A stretch of 64,000 bases of DNA from Gammaproteobacteria bacterium (GCA_016194635.1 JACQBC010000036.1:1-64000), one strand, 5' to 3'. Counted from the stretch's first letter, positions 17,464-27,242 are shown. Notes: generated from the letters alone by a model not told the origin. Translations and numbers: made by a program.

Positions 17464-18141
17464 ATGCAAAATACAGCCGTCCTCTGGACGGGCGGTAAAG
17501 ATTCTTCGATGGCGTTGTACGAGGCTGGGCAAAACGGTTACAACGTTGTTTGTCTTGTCACCTTCGCACCCGCGCAGCCGGATTTCTTGGCGCATCCCTT
17601 GGATTTCATCACACTGCAGGCGCAAGCATTGGCGCTGCCGCACTACGTCTTGCCCATCAATGCACCGTTCGAGCAAGGTTACGAGACCAGTTTGCGCACG
17701 TTACGAGATGAAGTGGGTATTGACTGTGTTGTCACGGGGGATATCGCTGCAGTCAACGGCCATCCGAATTGGATCCGCGAGCGCAGCCGTCGCGTTGGAA
17801 TGAACGTCTATACGCCGTTGTGGGGGCGGGATCGCGCTACTTTGTTGCGGCAATTGCTGCAGCGCGGATTCAAGGCGCGTTTTTCCTGTGTCAACACAAC
17901 CTGGCTGAGTGATGATTGGATTGGTCGTACCTTGGATAACGCGGCGATTACCCAGCTGTGTAGTATTCGTGAACGGACCGGCTTAGATCTGTGTGGCGAG
18001 GAAGGCGAATACCACACACTGGTCGTGGCGGGTCCGCGCTTCGCCCGCAACATCGATATTCGTTCTTTTTCAAAGCGTACCGCCGGTTCACTGGCGTACA
18101 TGAAAATTCACGCATTGGGATTATGTGACCCGGGTGTTTAA
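17464..18141 (+). CDS. Dph6-like PP-loop ATP pyrophosphatase
   Basis: A 225-residue ATP-grasp-independent PP-loop enzyme related to diphthine-ammonia ligase. WTGGKDSSMALYEA carries the PP-loop SGGKDS-type motif, GDIAAVNGHPNWI follows, and CGEEGEYHTLV is the family signature near the C-terminus. I prefer the ATG at 17464 over the upstream in-frame codon at 17446 because MQNTAVLWTGGKDS is the normal beginning. Bacteria lack diphthamide, so the substrate must be another carboxylate or tRNA-like target. No operon partner is evident. Confidence 0.85.
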   Translation: MQNTAVLWTGGKDSSMALYEAGQNGYNVVCLVTFAPAQPDFLAHPLDFITLQAQALALPHYVLPINAPFEQGYETSLRTLRDEVGIDCVVTGDIAAVNGHPNWIRERSRRVGMNVYTPLWGRDRATLLRQLLQRGFKARFSCVNTTWLSDDWIGRTLDNAAITQLCSIRERTGLDLCGEEGEYHTLVVAGPRFARNIDIRSFSKRTAGSLAYMKIHALGLCDPGV

Positions 18142-18222
18142 CATGGGTTATGCCGCTGTTCATACCGGTTAGCATAGGAGGCGAGAGGGTGGTAATGCGG
18201 CGCTAGGGAAGGAAAAACAACC

Positions 18223-18909
18223 TCAAGTACTGTTGCTCGGGGGTCTATGATAAGTAATCTGCTCTGGCGCCACCGCGCCGCCGGATAAAATAAACGTCAT
18301 GGCCTCATCCATGTTCCAACCGGTTTCAACCAGACTGTCCAGCGGCACAATCTGCAGATAACCACCGGTGGGATTGGGTGTGGTGGGCACAAATACCGCC
18401 GCCAAGGTTTGGCCGGTGGTTTTATCCTGCATGGTGCGGGTGACAAAACCTACCGCGCGCAGGTGCTTGGCGGGAAATTCGATTAACACCACCCGTTGCA
18501 TGCCATCGGGTTTGTTTTGCAATACCGCGATGAGTTTTTTAACCGCGCCGTAAATATTTTGCACCAGCGGGATCGAACTCATCAGTTGATCAAACAGATC
18601 CAATACCCGCTGCCCGATGACGCGGGTGGCAATAAAACCCAGTAGATACAGGGCCAGCACCGTCATGATCACGGCCAGGCTGTTGATAAACCACGGCGAG
18701 GTCAGCCATTCGCCGGCGTCAGGGGAAAATTGCCGCCAGGCGCGGATTAATACCTCGGCCCAGGGCAGTCCAAATTCGGATAACTGCCCCAGAAAAAATT
18801 CAAATACCGAAAACGTGAACCAGAGCGGGATGATGGTGATAATGCCGGTAAGGATATAACGCTGCGCACGTGACAAAAAAACACCGCGGGTTTTGATCGG
18901 AGTATTCAT
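18223..18909 (-). CDS. DUF502-family membrane protein
   Basis: A 228-residue inner-membrane protein with two main hydrophobic segments near residues 18-40 and 75-98. RYILTGIITIIPLWFTFSVFEFF, SSIPLVQNIYGAVKKL and FVPTTPNPTGGYLQIVP are the conserved blocks of DUF502. Its biochemical role is not known. It begins 5 bp after the stop of an unrecognised 233-residue gene on the same strand, so the two probably form an operon. Confidence 0.88.
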   Translation of the reverse strand: MNTPIKTRGVFLSRAQRYILTGIITIIPLWFTFSVFEFFLGQLSEFGLPWAEVLIRAWRQFSPDAGEWLTSPWFINSLAVIMTVLALYLLGFIATRVIGQRVLDLFDQLMSSIPLVQNIYGAVKKLIAVLQNKPDGMQRVVLIEFPAKHLRAVGFVTRTMQDKTTGQTLAAVFVPTTPNPTGGYLQIVPLDSLVETGWNMDEAMTFILSGGAVAPEQITYHRPPSNST

Positions 18910-18914
18910 CTGGG

Positions 18915-19616
18915 TTAGGCGGGCAGTTGCCGACGTAACCGATCCCGGTCAAACCACCACTGCCCTTCCACCAAGGCGTCGATGACCTTACTCATGCGCG
19001 GTAAAAAAATCGCCGGGTCATTGAGTTGTAGGCGTTCCATCCAAAAATCCAATTGGCTCTGCGACGTTATTTGGCTGTGATTCTTGGCCACTTGCGCGAT
19101 CATTTGGGTAGTAAGAAACATTAAACTCTCGCGTTGTTCCGGTGTGCTGCGTAGTTCCGCGATGTAATGCGCCACCACCGCCGCTACTGCGGCGCCATCG
19201 GCGTTGGGCGGAGTCTCGTCGATAATATGCTGCAGCAGCGCCACACTGGTCTGGGGTTGGATCGGAAAACTCACCGCCAACCATACCCCCTGGGCCAGGG
19301 CGACAATCGCATCGGCTTGTTCGCATTGATAAATCACATCACAACTTTCCACCGCCGGTTGCCAGGCATGTTGGGTTACGAAAACCTCAAAACACTGTCG
19401 CGCCTGTTGCCATGCCTCGGAACGGCGTTGCAAGGCCAAGAGATCACTGGCGATATCAAGTTGAATAACGGCGCGATCTAGCGGGGTGGCGGACAGCGGC
19501 AAGGCGGTCAATTGCGATTGATGCGCCGCCAATAGTTTTTCCAGATCGGTATTGTCCAATAGATTAAATGCCTTAGCGGCGGGGATAGTGGTAGAGGGCG
19601 GAAGTGGTTCGGTCAT
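18915..19616 (-). CDS. Hypothetical helical protein upstream of DUF502
   Basis: A 233-residue protein I do not recognise. It is almost entirely alpha-helical by composition, rich in Ala, Gln and Leu, with no signal peptide or membrane helix. LLALQRRSEAWQQARQCFEVF resembles a TPR-like helix pair, but no full repeat is certain. It is 5 bp from the DUF502 gene. Cytoplasmic location and a scaffold role are guesses. Confidence 0.65.
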   Translation of the reverse strand: MTEPLPPSTTIPAAKAFNLLDNTDLEKLLAAHQSQLTALPLSATPLDRAVIQLDIASDLLALQRRSEAWQQARQCFEVFVTQHAWQPAVESCDVIYQCEQADAIVALAQGVWLAVSFPIQPQTSVALLQHIIDETPPNADGAAVAAVVAHYIAELRSTPEQRESLMFLTTQMIAQVAKNHSQITSQSQLDFWMERLQLNDPAIFLPRMSKVIDALVEGQWWFDRDRLRRQLPA

Positions 19617-19723
19617 TACTGCGAACAGCCATATTTAGAGTAAAGGGAACGAGGCATTCTATTCACTGTCCGCCTACGGTGCAAATGATGTTTCATCGAA
19701 CCGTCACGATCTAAAAGAGGTAT

Positions 19724-20560
19724 TCACGGCTTACGGGCATGGGTAAAGATCACCTCGACGTTCAACCACAAGCCGTCAGAGGTTTGGTGCTGAGCAACCG
19801 CCGCCAAGTGCTGCACCCGGAAACGCGCCAGTTGTTCGGGTGAGAGCATGGTCAGTACGCCTCGGAATCCACTGTTCCATAAGAGTTCCCACCACTGCTG
19901 TTCATCCGCGAGGTGATAACCCATTTGGATAAGCTCGGCGTGCGCGTCGCGAAAACCCGCTGTAGTTAATAACTGTGTGCATTCCAAGGGTTCGGACAGG
20001 CGTCGCCAGCTGGCCGAGGGAAAGTTTATCCCCAGCGATTCGATACCGTGACGAAACAGTTCGGCGTAAGGGCTAAACGCGTTTTGCGTAAAGCTGCTGT
20101 AGATTACTCGGCCGGCGGGTTTTAATACCCGGGACCACTGGGTTATTGCGGCGGACATATCGGGCAGAAAAAACAATCCAAAAGCACAGCTAATCGCATC
20201 GAAATACTGGCTGCGAAACAGTAATTGCTCGGCATCCATCGTATGAAAATCAACATTGTCGAGCCCGTGTTTATGACAATTGAATTGCGCCTTGGCGAGC
20301 ATGTTTTCCGCGATGTCGATGGCGTGGACGCGCCCGCCGGGCAAGATACGTTGCGCCGCAGCGATCGCCGCCATTCCGGTACCGGTAGCGACATCCAGCA
20401 CCTTCTCGCCAGGTTTAAGATTTAATTGATGGATCATGCGGTCCGCGCAAAAAGGAAAAAAACGTTGCGCCGGGTTATCATAACCGGTGGCGACTAAATC
20501 AAATACCGCGCGGGTTCGCTGTTTGAATATCTCGCCGTCGTTGCTGTTACCTTCAGGCAT
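19724..20560 (-). CDS. Class I SAM-dependent methyltransferase (UbiE-like)
   Basis: A 278-residue methyltransferase. The SAM-binding motif I is VLDVATGTGMAAIAA, motif II is VHAIDIAENML, and ISCAFGLFFLPDM and VLKPAGRVIYSSF follow. The order resembles UbiE/MenG quinone methyltransferases, but it is not the canonical ubiE. I start at the ATG at 20558-20560, which overlaps the mutH stop by 8 nt and gives the usual N-terminus MPEGNSNDGEIF. Longer versions would extend into mutH. Translational coupling with mutH is likely. Confidence 0.82.
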   Translation of the reverse strand: MPEGNSNDGEIFKQRTRAVFDLVATGYDNPAQRFFPFCADRMIHQLNLKPGEKVLDVATGTGMAAIAAAQRILPGGRVHAIDIAENMLAKAQFNCHKHGLDNVDFHTMDAEQLLFRSQYFDAISCAFGLFFLPDMSAAITQWSRVLKPAGRVIYSSFTQNAFSPYAELFRHGIESLGINFPSASWRRLSEPLECTQLLTTAGFRDAHAELIQMGYHLADEQQWWELLWNSGFRGVLTMLSPEQLARFRVQHLAAVAQHQTSDGLWLNVEVIFTHARKP

Positions 20561-21227
20561 AGTGGTCGCGGAGAATTTTGCCGGTAAAACACCGACGCAA
20601 ATAAAATCCCCGTGGCAAGGTCGCCACCTGTTCACCATGGAGATCCGTGGTGGTGGTCAAGGCGCGGTGGTTGGCGGCTTTGGGACGCACCTGCACATAG
20701 GTTCCGAGCCCGGCGCTGAGTTCATCGATGCGGCCGGTGCCGATCAACTCCATGATTTCTTCCCAGTCTTGTCGTAGTGTAGCGTCGTCGTGGGGCGAGG
20801 GGCTCCATAACAGCGCGCTCCCAATCCGCCGCGCCGCCAAGGGGATCGCGGGATCGGCCTCGATCGGCAACCACAATACCCGCCGTAACTTGCGATACAA
20901 GCCCGATTGCGACCAATGCAGACCACAATCATCGCGTAATGGCACGGCGCAGACATACGTGGTTTCTTTGGGGGTGCCGTCGTGTTGCAACGGCAGGGTT
21001 TTTAATTCCACGCCCAACTGCATAAAATCCGGCTGGGATTGATTACCTGCCGTAGCGCCCAGATAACGTTCAACCAATTGTCCGAACCACCCTTTGGCGC
21101 GGCGCAAATCCCTGGGCAGGGCGTGATGTTGTTGCGCGGCGAGTTGTTCTAGGCTTATGCCGGCCAAGGCGCGCGCGCGTTGTAATAATTCGCTTTCAGT
21201 CAAAGGTGGCTGGTAGTGAGGCCGCAT
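20553..21227 (-). CDS. mutH: DNA mismatch repair endonuclease MutH
   Basis: A 224-residue methyl-directed mismatch repair nickase that cuts the unmethylated strand at GATC sites after activation by MutL. The catalytic D-(x)6-E-x-K set is visible as Asp67, Glu74 and Lys76 in QPDFMQLGVELKTLP. RVLWLPIEADPAIPLAARRIGSALLWSP and VRPKAANHRALT match E. coli MutH throughout. I chose MRPHYQPPLTESEL as start. mutH is limited to a subset of Gammaproteobacteria with Dam, so it helps place the organism. Confidence 0.95.
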   Translation of the reverse strand: MRPHYQPPLTESELLQRARALAGISLEQLAAQQHHALPRDLRRAKGWFGQLVERYLGATAGNQSQPDFMQLGVELKTLPLQHDGTPKETTYVCAVPLRDDCGLHWSQSGLYRKLRRVLWLPIEADPAIPLAARRIGSALLWSPSPHDDATLRQDWEEIMELIGTGRIDELSAGLGTYVQVRPKAANHRALTTTTDLHGEQVATLPRGFYLRRCFTGKILRDHYA

Positions 21228-21392
21228 GGGAAAATTGTAAGGAATTCTTGCGGGCAAAGATATCACTTAAAATCCCTTATTTTACCCCGGCATTGCCGGT
21301 AGCAAGAAGACCGGTCGAATTTATCCCCCGTCGCCTCGCCCAAGCTTGTCTTCGGCTACAAGTCCTCGTAGCAGAAGCAGTTGCGGGTTGGC

Positions 21393-22463
21393 TTAACGGG
21401 TAAAGGTAATCGTGGTAATCCGGTCTTTCACGCACACCAATTTGTTTTCTTCTTCCAGTTCACAGTTGAGTTTATGGACCGTGGCTTGTTTGCCGGTTTT
21501 AACCCCGAAGGATAACGCGGCTTGATCATCGCCTGGTTTCTTTTTCGCATCCTTGGTGCCCAAGACGTTATTGACGTACTGCACGTTGAATTGGTCGGAG
21601 GCATTAAATCCGCTCAAGCTGGCCTCCAGTACGTAACTGATCACCAAGGCACCGGTATTGCGCCATTGTTCTCCGGAAACACATTTTAAACCAAGCTCAC
21701 CTTCGCGGTCGCAGAGGGTGGTTTTGGAGGGCAGGAAACCCGCGGGCTCGCCGTTCTGACCGACCCAGCGGCCAGCCAAGATCGTGCTTAGCAACACTTC
21801 ACCGGGTTTTTCAGTTTTAGTGGTTGCGGCGGGCGGCGCGGCGCTGGCCATGACCACCGGAGCATCATCGGATTTGGTTGCGGTGACGGCCGGCGCGGGT
21901 TTGGGGACGGCGCGGGGTCTGGGAACCGGTTTACGTGGCACCGGTTTGGTCGCCAACGCGGCGATCCGGGCCTTGGCTTGGTAATAGCCGCCGTTGGCCG
22001 CGGCCTTGTACAAATTCAAAGCCTTCTGATCATCCGCGGCCACGCCCTCACCGTTTTCATACATGGTGGCCAGATAAAATTGGGCCGTGGCTACGCCGGC
22101 CTCGGCCGAGCTGGCGAGTAGGTCCAATGCCTTGGCGGGGTTGCGATCGACACCGTTTCCTTCGAGGTACAAAATCCCTAAACGGGCCTTGGCTTCGTAC
22201 TGACCATTCTCCGAAGCTTTCTTATACCAATCGGCGGCTTTGTTCACGTCCTGTTCCGTGCCGCGGCCGCGTTCATACATGCGGCCGACTTCGTACATTG
22301 CCAGCGAGTCGCCTTTTTGGGCGTCTTTGAGCTGGGTTTTAAAGCGATCGGTGAGTACCCAATCATCGGCGGCCTGGGGGGTGGCTGTCATACCCAGCAG
22401 GATGATTAGACTGACGAGTGCCAACGCCGGGTAGAGACGCTGCGGAACAAGCAACAAGGGCAT
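21393..22463 (-). CDS. Secreted Sel1-like repeat (TPR) protein
   Basis: A 356-residue protein with a signal peptide (VPQRLYPALALVSLIILL...PQAA). GGAGAAGG lies directly upstream of the ATG at 22461-22463. Three Sel1-like repeats follow (for example AMYEVGRMYERGRGTEQDV, AKARLGILYLEGNGVDRNP and AQFYLATMYENGEGV). Then come a Pro/Ala-rich linker (about 190-225) and a C-terminal domain with CDREGELGLKCVSGEQW that I do not recognise. Sel1 repeats mediate protein interaction, often in envelope signalling. moaC ends 46 bp upstream on the same strand. Confidence 0.82.
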   Translation of the reverse strand: MPLLLVPQRLYPALALVSLIILLGMTATPQAADDWVLTDRFKTQLKDAQKGDSLAMYEVGRMYERGRGTEQDVNKAADWYKKASENGQYEAKARLGILYLEGNGVDRNPAKALDLLASSAEAGVATAQFYLATMYENGEGVAADDQKALNLYKAAANGGYYQAKARIAALATKPVPRKPVPRPRAVPKPAPAVTATKSDDAPVVMASAAPPAATTKTEKPGEVLLSTILAGRWVGQNGEPAGFLPSKTTLCDREGELGLKCVSGEQWRNTGALVISYVLEASLSGFNASDQFNVQYVNNVLGTKDAKKKPGDDQAALSFGVKTGKQATVHKLNCELEEENKLVCVKDRITTITFTR

Positions 22464-22509
22464 AACCTTCTCCAAAGAGACGGGGGAGTGTAGGTTTTTA
22501 TCGGCAGTC

Positions 22510-22995
22510 TCAATCCGCTTCTTTACGCCGCCAGTGGCCTGATTTGCCACCGGTTTTTTCGACTAAGCCGATGTCGTGCAGGGTCATACCGCGATCCACG
22601 GCTTTACACATGTCATAAATAGTTAACAAGGCGATTTGCACTGCGGTCAGGGCCTCCATTTCTACCCCGGTTTTACCGTCAGTGGCGGCGCTGGCTTGGC
22701 ACACCACACTGAGGATCGCATGTTCGATGCTGAAGTCGACACTGAGGTGGGTTAACGCCAGGGGGTGGCAGAGGGGAATAAGCTCGGCGGTTTTTTTCGC
22801 CGCCATGATGCCCGCAATACGCGCGATGGCCAGCACATCCCCCTTGTGATGACCGCCCTGTTCGATGCGTTGTAGGGTGGACGCCTGCATTTGGATCCGG
22901 CCGGTGGCTACGGCACGGCGCTGGGTCACGGCTTTATCGGCCACATCCACCATATGGGCCTCGCCCTGGGGATTAAAATGCGTTAATTTGCTCAT
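22510..22995 (-). CDS. moaC: Cyclic pyranopterin monophosphate synthase MoaC
   Basis: A 161-residue enzyme of molybdenum-cofactor biosynthesis that forms cPMP from the MoaA product. [37 protein letters not shown] and [25 protein letters not shown] are the conserved active-site blocks. It is divergent from moaD-moaE with 87 bp between starts, so a shared promoter region is likely. moaA is not in the window. Confidence 0.95.
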   Translation of the reverse strand: MSKLTHFNPQGEAHMVDVADKAVTQRRAVATGRIQMQASTLQRIEQGGHHKGDVLAIARIAGIMAAKKTAELIPLCHPLALTHLSVDFSIEHAILSVVCQASAATDGKTGVEMEALTAVQIALLTIYDMCKAVDRGMTLHDIGLVEKTGGKSGHWRRKEAD

Positions 22996-23082
22996 CAGGG
23001 TGGTTTTGGATTAAGACAAGGGGAGGTGAAATTTGCTACAGTGTAAAAGTATCTCGTGTGCCACACAACTCCCTCGATCGTT

Positions 23083-23316
23083 ATGACTATCCAAGTGCGT
23101 TTTTTTGCCCGTCTGCGGGAACAGCTGGGAATGGCCGAGACCGTCGTGTCAGCCAGCCAAGCCCATACCGTAGGTGATGTCTGGCTATATTGCGTGGGCC
23201 AAACCTATCCCCGTCACAATGTATTGTGCGCAATCAATTTGGAATACGTGGGATTCGATGATCCGGTGAAAGATGGCGATGAAGTAGCGTTTTTCCCGCC
23301 GGTGACCGGAGGTTAA
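23083..23316 (+). CDS. moaD: Molybdopterin synthase sulfur-carrier subunit MoaD
   Basis: A 77-residue ubiquitin-like sulfur carrier. It begins MTIQVRFFARLREQLG at the ATG at 23083 and ends GDEVAFFPPVTGG; the C-terminal diglycine becomes a thiocarboxylate and inserts into MoaE. It is 4 bp before moaE, and the pair forms molybdopterin synthase. A second MoaD-like gene without the diglycine is found at 62527-62778. Confidence 0.94.
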   Translation: MTIQVRFFARLREQLGMAETVVSASQAHTVGDVWLYCVGQTYPRHNVLCAINLEYVGFDDPVKDGDEVAFFPPVTGG

Positions 23317-23320
23317 TGTT

Positions 23321-23761
23321 ATGCACGTGGCGGTGATCGACACAGCGTTAGATCCCCTGGCCGAGGTGCAACGTTACCAAGGCGCACAACCCCACTTACA
23401 GGGTCAGGTGGGGGCTACGGCGATTTTTATTGGCAGCATGCGTGATTTTAATCAAGACCAGACGGTCGTGCGGATGGAATTGGAACATTACCCGGGCATG
23501 ACCGAGCACTACTTGCAAAAAATCGCTCAGCAGGCCCTGCAGCAATGGCCGATAGCCGATCTGCTGATCCTGCATCGCGTTGGTATCATTATTCCCAACG
23601 ATCCCATCGTGGTGGTGGCGGTGTGGTCCGCGCACCGCGCGGCGGCCTACGCGGCGAATCGTTTCCTGATGGAAGATCTCAAATCGCACGCGCCGTTTTG
23701 GAAAAAAGAAACCTTAGACAATCACCACAGCCGCTGGGTGGAAAAAAATACACCGGCTTAG
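23321..23761 (+). CDS. moaE: Molybdopterin synthase catalytic subunit MoaE
   Basis: A 146-residue catalytic subunit that converts cPMP to molybdopterin with MoaD thiocarboxylate. GATAIFIGSMRDFNQDQTV, LEHYPGMTEHYLQKIAQ, VGIIIPNDPIVVVAVWSAHR and the active-site Lys segment KSHAPFWKKE are all present. It follows moaD with a 4-bp gap. Normal length for the family. Confidence 0.95.
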   Translation: MHVAVIDTALDPLAEVQRYQGAQPHLQGQVGATAIFIGSMRDFNQDQTVVRMELEHYPGMTEHYLQKIAQQALQQWPIADLLILHRVGIIIPNDPIVVVAVWSAHRAAAYAANRFLMEDLKSHAPFWKKETLDNHHSRWVEKNTPA

Positions 23762-23843
23762 GGACTGGGCGACTGGTATATTTGACGGGTGAGTTTGCGG
23801 TTATACTTTTTAATCCTTCAGTTAACGTTAACGGTGAATTCAC

Positions 23844-24281
23844 ATGCCTGGTGATGTCTCGCAGCCTTTTTATGAGCAATTTCGCGGCAGTTTTTACGGC
23901 TTGTTGCGCTGGCAGGAGTTGGAGGATTTCTGGCGGATACTCAAGCGCAGCGCCGACAATGGTTGGTACGTGTACGCCTTGGGAGAAGCACCGCCACACC
24001 AGACACTGACGCGCGATCAGTTCATTCGCTTTATTGATGAAGTAGATGTTTTATTACACCGTGAACACACCGAAGCGTATTGCGGCATTGTGTATGTCGA
24101 CAATAAAACCGAACCTGCATTTATAAAAGTGTATGACCCGAATAATCTAGGGGTGGTGTGTGGCAGTAGCGCCCATCCTCCATTACCGGCCTGGGTGATC
24201 AGTCGTTGTCAGCCGGTGGACCTACCTAGCGTGCTACAGACACGATCGCGACGACGCTGGTGGCAAAAGTTATGGGCCTAA
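23844..24281 (+). CDS. Conserved hypothetical protein
   Basis: A 145-residue soluble protein without signal peptide or membrane helix. It is rich in aromatic residues (YEQFRGSFYGLLRWQELEDFW, NGWYVYALGE). VYDPNNLGVVCGSSAHPPLPAWVISRCQPVDL is the most striking stretch. I think related proteins occur in other Gammaproteobacteria, but no function comes to mind. It lies between moaE and the membrane pyrophosphatase. Confidence 0.7.
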   Translation: MPGDVSQPFYEQFRGSFYGLLRWQELEDFWRILKRSADNGWYVYALGEAPPHQTLTRDQFIRFIDEVDVLLHREHTEAYCGIVYVDNKTEPAFIKVYDPNNLGVVCGSSAHPPLPAWVISRCQPVDLPSVLQTRSRRRWWQKLWA

Positions 24282-24384
24282 AAGTTACTTTAATAACGTA
24301 AAAAAATAACTGCGTATTCACTGGAAATTTTTCACGCTTAGTTGTAAAACATGGCTGCACACTATAACGCATAACGGAGGAGTC

Positions 24385-26400
24385 ATGTCAGGTTTGAATT
24401 TTGCACTGCTGGCAGCGGTCGTTGCCATTGTCTACGGAATTATTTCTATCTACAGCATCATGCAAGCTTCTAAAGGTAATGAGAAGATGCAACAGATCGC
24501 GCTTGCAATCCAGGAAGGTGCGAGCGCGTATTTAAAACGCCAATATTTTACGATTGGAGTTGTCGGTGTAATCTTGTTCGTGTTGATCCTTTTGACACTG
24601 GATCATTTTACGGCGATCGGCTTTGCTATTGGTGCAATACTCTCGGGATTGGCCGGTTATATCGGTATGAATATCTCAGTGCGTGCCAACGTGCGTACCG
24701 CCGATGCCGCCAAGAATGGACTCAATGCCGCGTTGCAAATTGCCTTCCGCGGTGGAGCGATCACCGGCATGTTGGTGGTCGGTCTGGGTATGTTGGGGGT
24801 GGCGGGTTACTACAGCTTACTGCTGATGTTTGCGCCCGGCATCGATCCGGTAAAACCTCTCGTCGGTTTAGCATTCGGGGGTTCGTTGATTTCGATCTTC
24901 GCCCGTTTAGGCGGGGGTATCTTTACCAAGGGTGCCGACGTGGGTGCTGATCTGGTGGGTAAGGTCGAAGCCGGAATTCCCGAAGATGATCCGCGCAATC
25001 CGGCGGTGATCGCCGATAACGTCGGCGACAACGTCGGTGACTGCGCCGGTATGGCGGCGGATTTATTCGAGACCTATGCCGTGACCATCATCGCCACCAT
25101 GTTGCTCGGTGCGTTGGTATTAAAAGGATTTGGTAATGCGGTGATCTATCCGCTGGTGTTGGGAGGTGTTTCGATCATTGCTTGCATCATCGGTACGTTC
25201 TTCGTCAGTGCTCGAGAAGGCGGCAAGATCATGAATGCACTGTACCGCGGTCTTATCGTCGCCGGGATCATCTCCGCCGTAGCGTTTTGGTTTGTCACCG
25301 ACTGGTTGATGTCGGGCATACCCATCTATAGCGTCAAGGCGATTTATTCCACGGCGTTGATCGGTTTGATCGTGACCGCCGCGCTGGTGGTGATCACCGA
25401 GTACTACACGGCGACCGAATACGCGCCGGTGCGTGGTATTGCGCAATCCTCCACAACCGGTCACGGCACCAATGTGATCCAAGGTCTGGCGGTTTCCATG
25501 AAGGCCACGGCCTTACCGGTGTTGGTAATCTGCTTGGGGATCTGGGGCGCGTTTTATTTTGCCGGATTGTACGGCATCGCGATCGCGGCCACTTCGATGC
25601 TCAGCATGACCGGTATCATCGTGGCGCTGGATGCCTATGGCCCGATCACCGATAACGCTGGCGGCATCGCCGAAATGGCCGAGCTGCCCGAGGCGATCCG
25701 CAACATCACCGATCCGCTTGACGCCGTGGGCAATACCACCAAGGCCGTGACCAAGGGGTATGCCATCGGTTCGGCGGGTTTGGCGGCATTGGTGTTATTC
25801 GCCGATTACACCCACGGCCTGGAAGCTGTGGGCCGGCATATCGTGTTTGATCTGTCAAACCACATGGTGATCATCGGCTTGTTCATTGGCGGGATGGTGC
25901 CTTACCTGTTCGGCGCCAAGGCGATGGAAGCCGTGGGTCGGGCGGCCGGTAGCGTGGTGGTGGAAGTGCGCCGTCAGTTCAAGGAGATCCCCGGCATCAT
26001 GGCGGGTACGGCCAAGCCGGATTATTCCAAAGCAGTGGACATGTTGACCAAGGCCGCCATCAAGGAAATGATCCTGCCTTCACTCCTACCCGTGGTGATC
26101 CCCGTACTGGTCGGGGTATTCCTAGGACCCGAGGCCTTGGGTGGCGTATTGATGGGCTCGATCGTCACCGGTCTGTTTGTGGCGATTTCCATGACCACCG
26201 GTGGCGGCGCCTGGGATAACGCCAAGAAGTACATCGAGCAGGGACATCACGGCGGTAAGGGCTCCGATGCGCATAAAGCGGCGGTGACCGGCGATACGGT
26301 TGGTGATCCTTACAAGGATACGGCGGGACCCGCGGTGAATCCGCTGATCAAAATCATCAATATCGTGGCGTTATTGATCGTGCCGTTGATCACACGCTGA
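24385..26400 (+). CDS. hppA: K+-independent H+-translocating membrane pyrophosphatase
   Basis: A 671-residue integral membrane pump coupling PPi hydrolysis to ion export, with about 16 helices. The catalytic loop [20 protein letters not shown] and the [19 protein letters not shown] block are intact. [20 protein letters not shown] has Lys at the position where K+-dependent, often Na+-pumping enzymes have Ala, so this is the K+-independent H+-pump type. GGAGGAG precedes the ATG. Unusually a soluble pyrophosphatase gene is only about 0.8 kb away, on the other strand. A terminator follows. Confidence 0.95.
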   Translation: MSGLNFALLAAVVAIVYGIISIYSIMQASKGNEKMQQIALAIQEGASAYLKRQYFTIGVVGVILFVLILLTLDHFTAIGFAIGAILSGLAGYIGMNISVRANVRTADAAKNGLNAALQIAFRGGAITGMLVVGLGMLGVAGYYSLLLMFAPGIDPVKPLVGLAFGGSLISIFARLGGGIFTKGADVGADLVGKVEAGIPEDDPRNPAVIADNVGDNVGDCAGMAADLFETYAVTIIATMLLGALVLKGFGNAVIYPLVLGGVSIIACIIGTFFVSAREGGKIMNALYRGLIVAGIISAVAFWFVTDWLMSGIPIYSVKAIYSTALIGLIVTAALVVITEYYTATEYAPVRGIAQSSTTGHGTNVIQGLAVSMKATALPVLVICLGIWGAFYFAGLYGIAIAATSMLSMTGIIVALDAYGPITDNAGGIAEMAELPEAIRNITDPLDAVGNTTKAVTKGYAIGSAGLAALVLFADYTHGLEAVGRHIVFDLSNHMVIIGLFIGGMVPYLFGAKAMEAVGRAAGSVVVEVRRQFKEIPGIMAGTAKPDYSKAVDMLTKAAIKEMILPSLLPVVIPVLVGVFLGPEALGGVLMGSIVTGLFVAISMTTGGGAWDNAKKYIEQGHHGGKGSDAHKAAVTGDTVGDPYKDTAGPAVNPLIKIINIVALLIVPLITR

Positions 26401-26433
26401 ACTTAGTATCGACCTACTACATTTACGACAACT

Positions 26434-26467
26434 ACGGTGACGGTCTAGACGACGTCACCGTTTTTTT
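26434..26467 (+). terminator. Rho-independent terminator after hppA
   Basis: ACGGTGACG (26434-26442) pairs with CGTCACCGT (26453-26461), with a 10-nt loop, and is followed by a run of T to 26467. It lies 34 bp after the hppA stop and before inverted-repeat copy D. Confidence 0.85.
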
Positions 26468-26496
26468 ATTGGCGGATAAAAAATCACGATTTTAAG

Positions 26497-26631
26497 ATTA
26501 CTAATGAGGCGTATGGAAAGGGTACCCCCCAACCAAGACCGTCAGCCGCAGGGATGCTGCTGTCGAGCTTACAGGGAGGTATTGACGGCGTGTCTTGGTG
26601 GGGGGGTATCCTTTCCATGTGACTCAGTAAT
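26497..26631 (+). repeat. Long inverted-repeat hairpin element, copy D
   Basis: Arms 26497-26539 and 26592-26631 are complementary over about 40 bp with several mismatches. The core has the hairpin CAGCCGCA/TGCTGCTG (26543-26562) with loop GGGA, then TACAGGGAGGTA (26570-26581). Arms and core closely match copy C. It lies between convergent hppA and the phosphodiesterase, beyond the hppA terminator. The GGGA strand is the hppA strand. Confidence 0.85.
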
Positions 26632-26681
26632 ACGTAGAAGGTAGGAGAAAGAAATCACTTGGAGTAAATAGGCGCATTGTA

Positions 26682-27239
26682 TTATTGATGCGGCGTCACT
26701 GGCGCGCGATTCACGACTTGATCGGCTTTTACCGGAACGGTATGCAAGGTGAATTCGCGGCTAACCAGATCGGCCAATACATAGGTAGGTTCGGCGCCGA
26801 CGCCGCCCACGGTGCCCGGATTAATTACCGTCGCCGTGGTGCCTTTGACGGTTTGATAGTGCGTGATATCGCTGCGATGGTCATGCCCGCAACACACAAT
26901 GTCATAGTCTCCGGTTAAGGCCATCGCATGGGCGTAGTGCGGATAATGCACGATAAACACCCGGCAGCCGTCCAAGGTCAAGCTGGCGTCCTGGCCATGG
27001 TAGTGGATCACTTCGGGTTGTTCCTTGCTGAGTTTACATAGATTAACCAGATCCCCGCTGTTATTGCCGTGGATCACGTGCACCGGCAGGCCAATCTTGA
27101 GCAACACCCGCAAGGTCGTGGGCGCCACCACATCGCCGCAATGCAACACCACACTGGCGCCCTTGGCCTTGGCGTCTTCCACCGCCAGCCCCAGCAGGGC
27201 GCGGTTATCGTGGCTATCCGAAAGAATACAGAGTTTCAT
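26682..27239 (-). CDS. YfcE/MJ0936-family metallophosphoesterase
   Basis: A 185-residue calcineurin-like phosphoesterase. Metal-binding motifs are in order: DSHDN, CGDVV, HGNNSGD, HYPHYAHA and GHDHRSD. The short single-domain form is typical of YfcE-type phosphodiesterases. It begins 3 bp after the soluble pyrophosphatase stop, so the two are probably one transcript. The physiological substrate is unknown. Confidence 0.9.
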   Translation of the reverse strand: MKLCILSDSHDNRALLGLAVEDAKAKGASVVLHCGDVVAPTTLRVLLKIGLPVHVIHGNNSGDLVNLCKLSKEQPEVIHYHGQDASLTLDGCRVFIVHYPHYAHAMALTGDYDIVCCGHDHRSDITHYQTVKGTTATVINPGTVGGVGAEPTYVLADLVSREFTLHTVPVKADQVVNRAPVTPHQ

Positions 27240-27242
27240 GGC

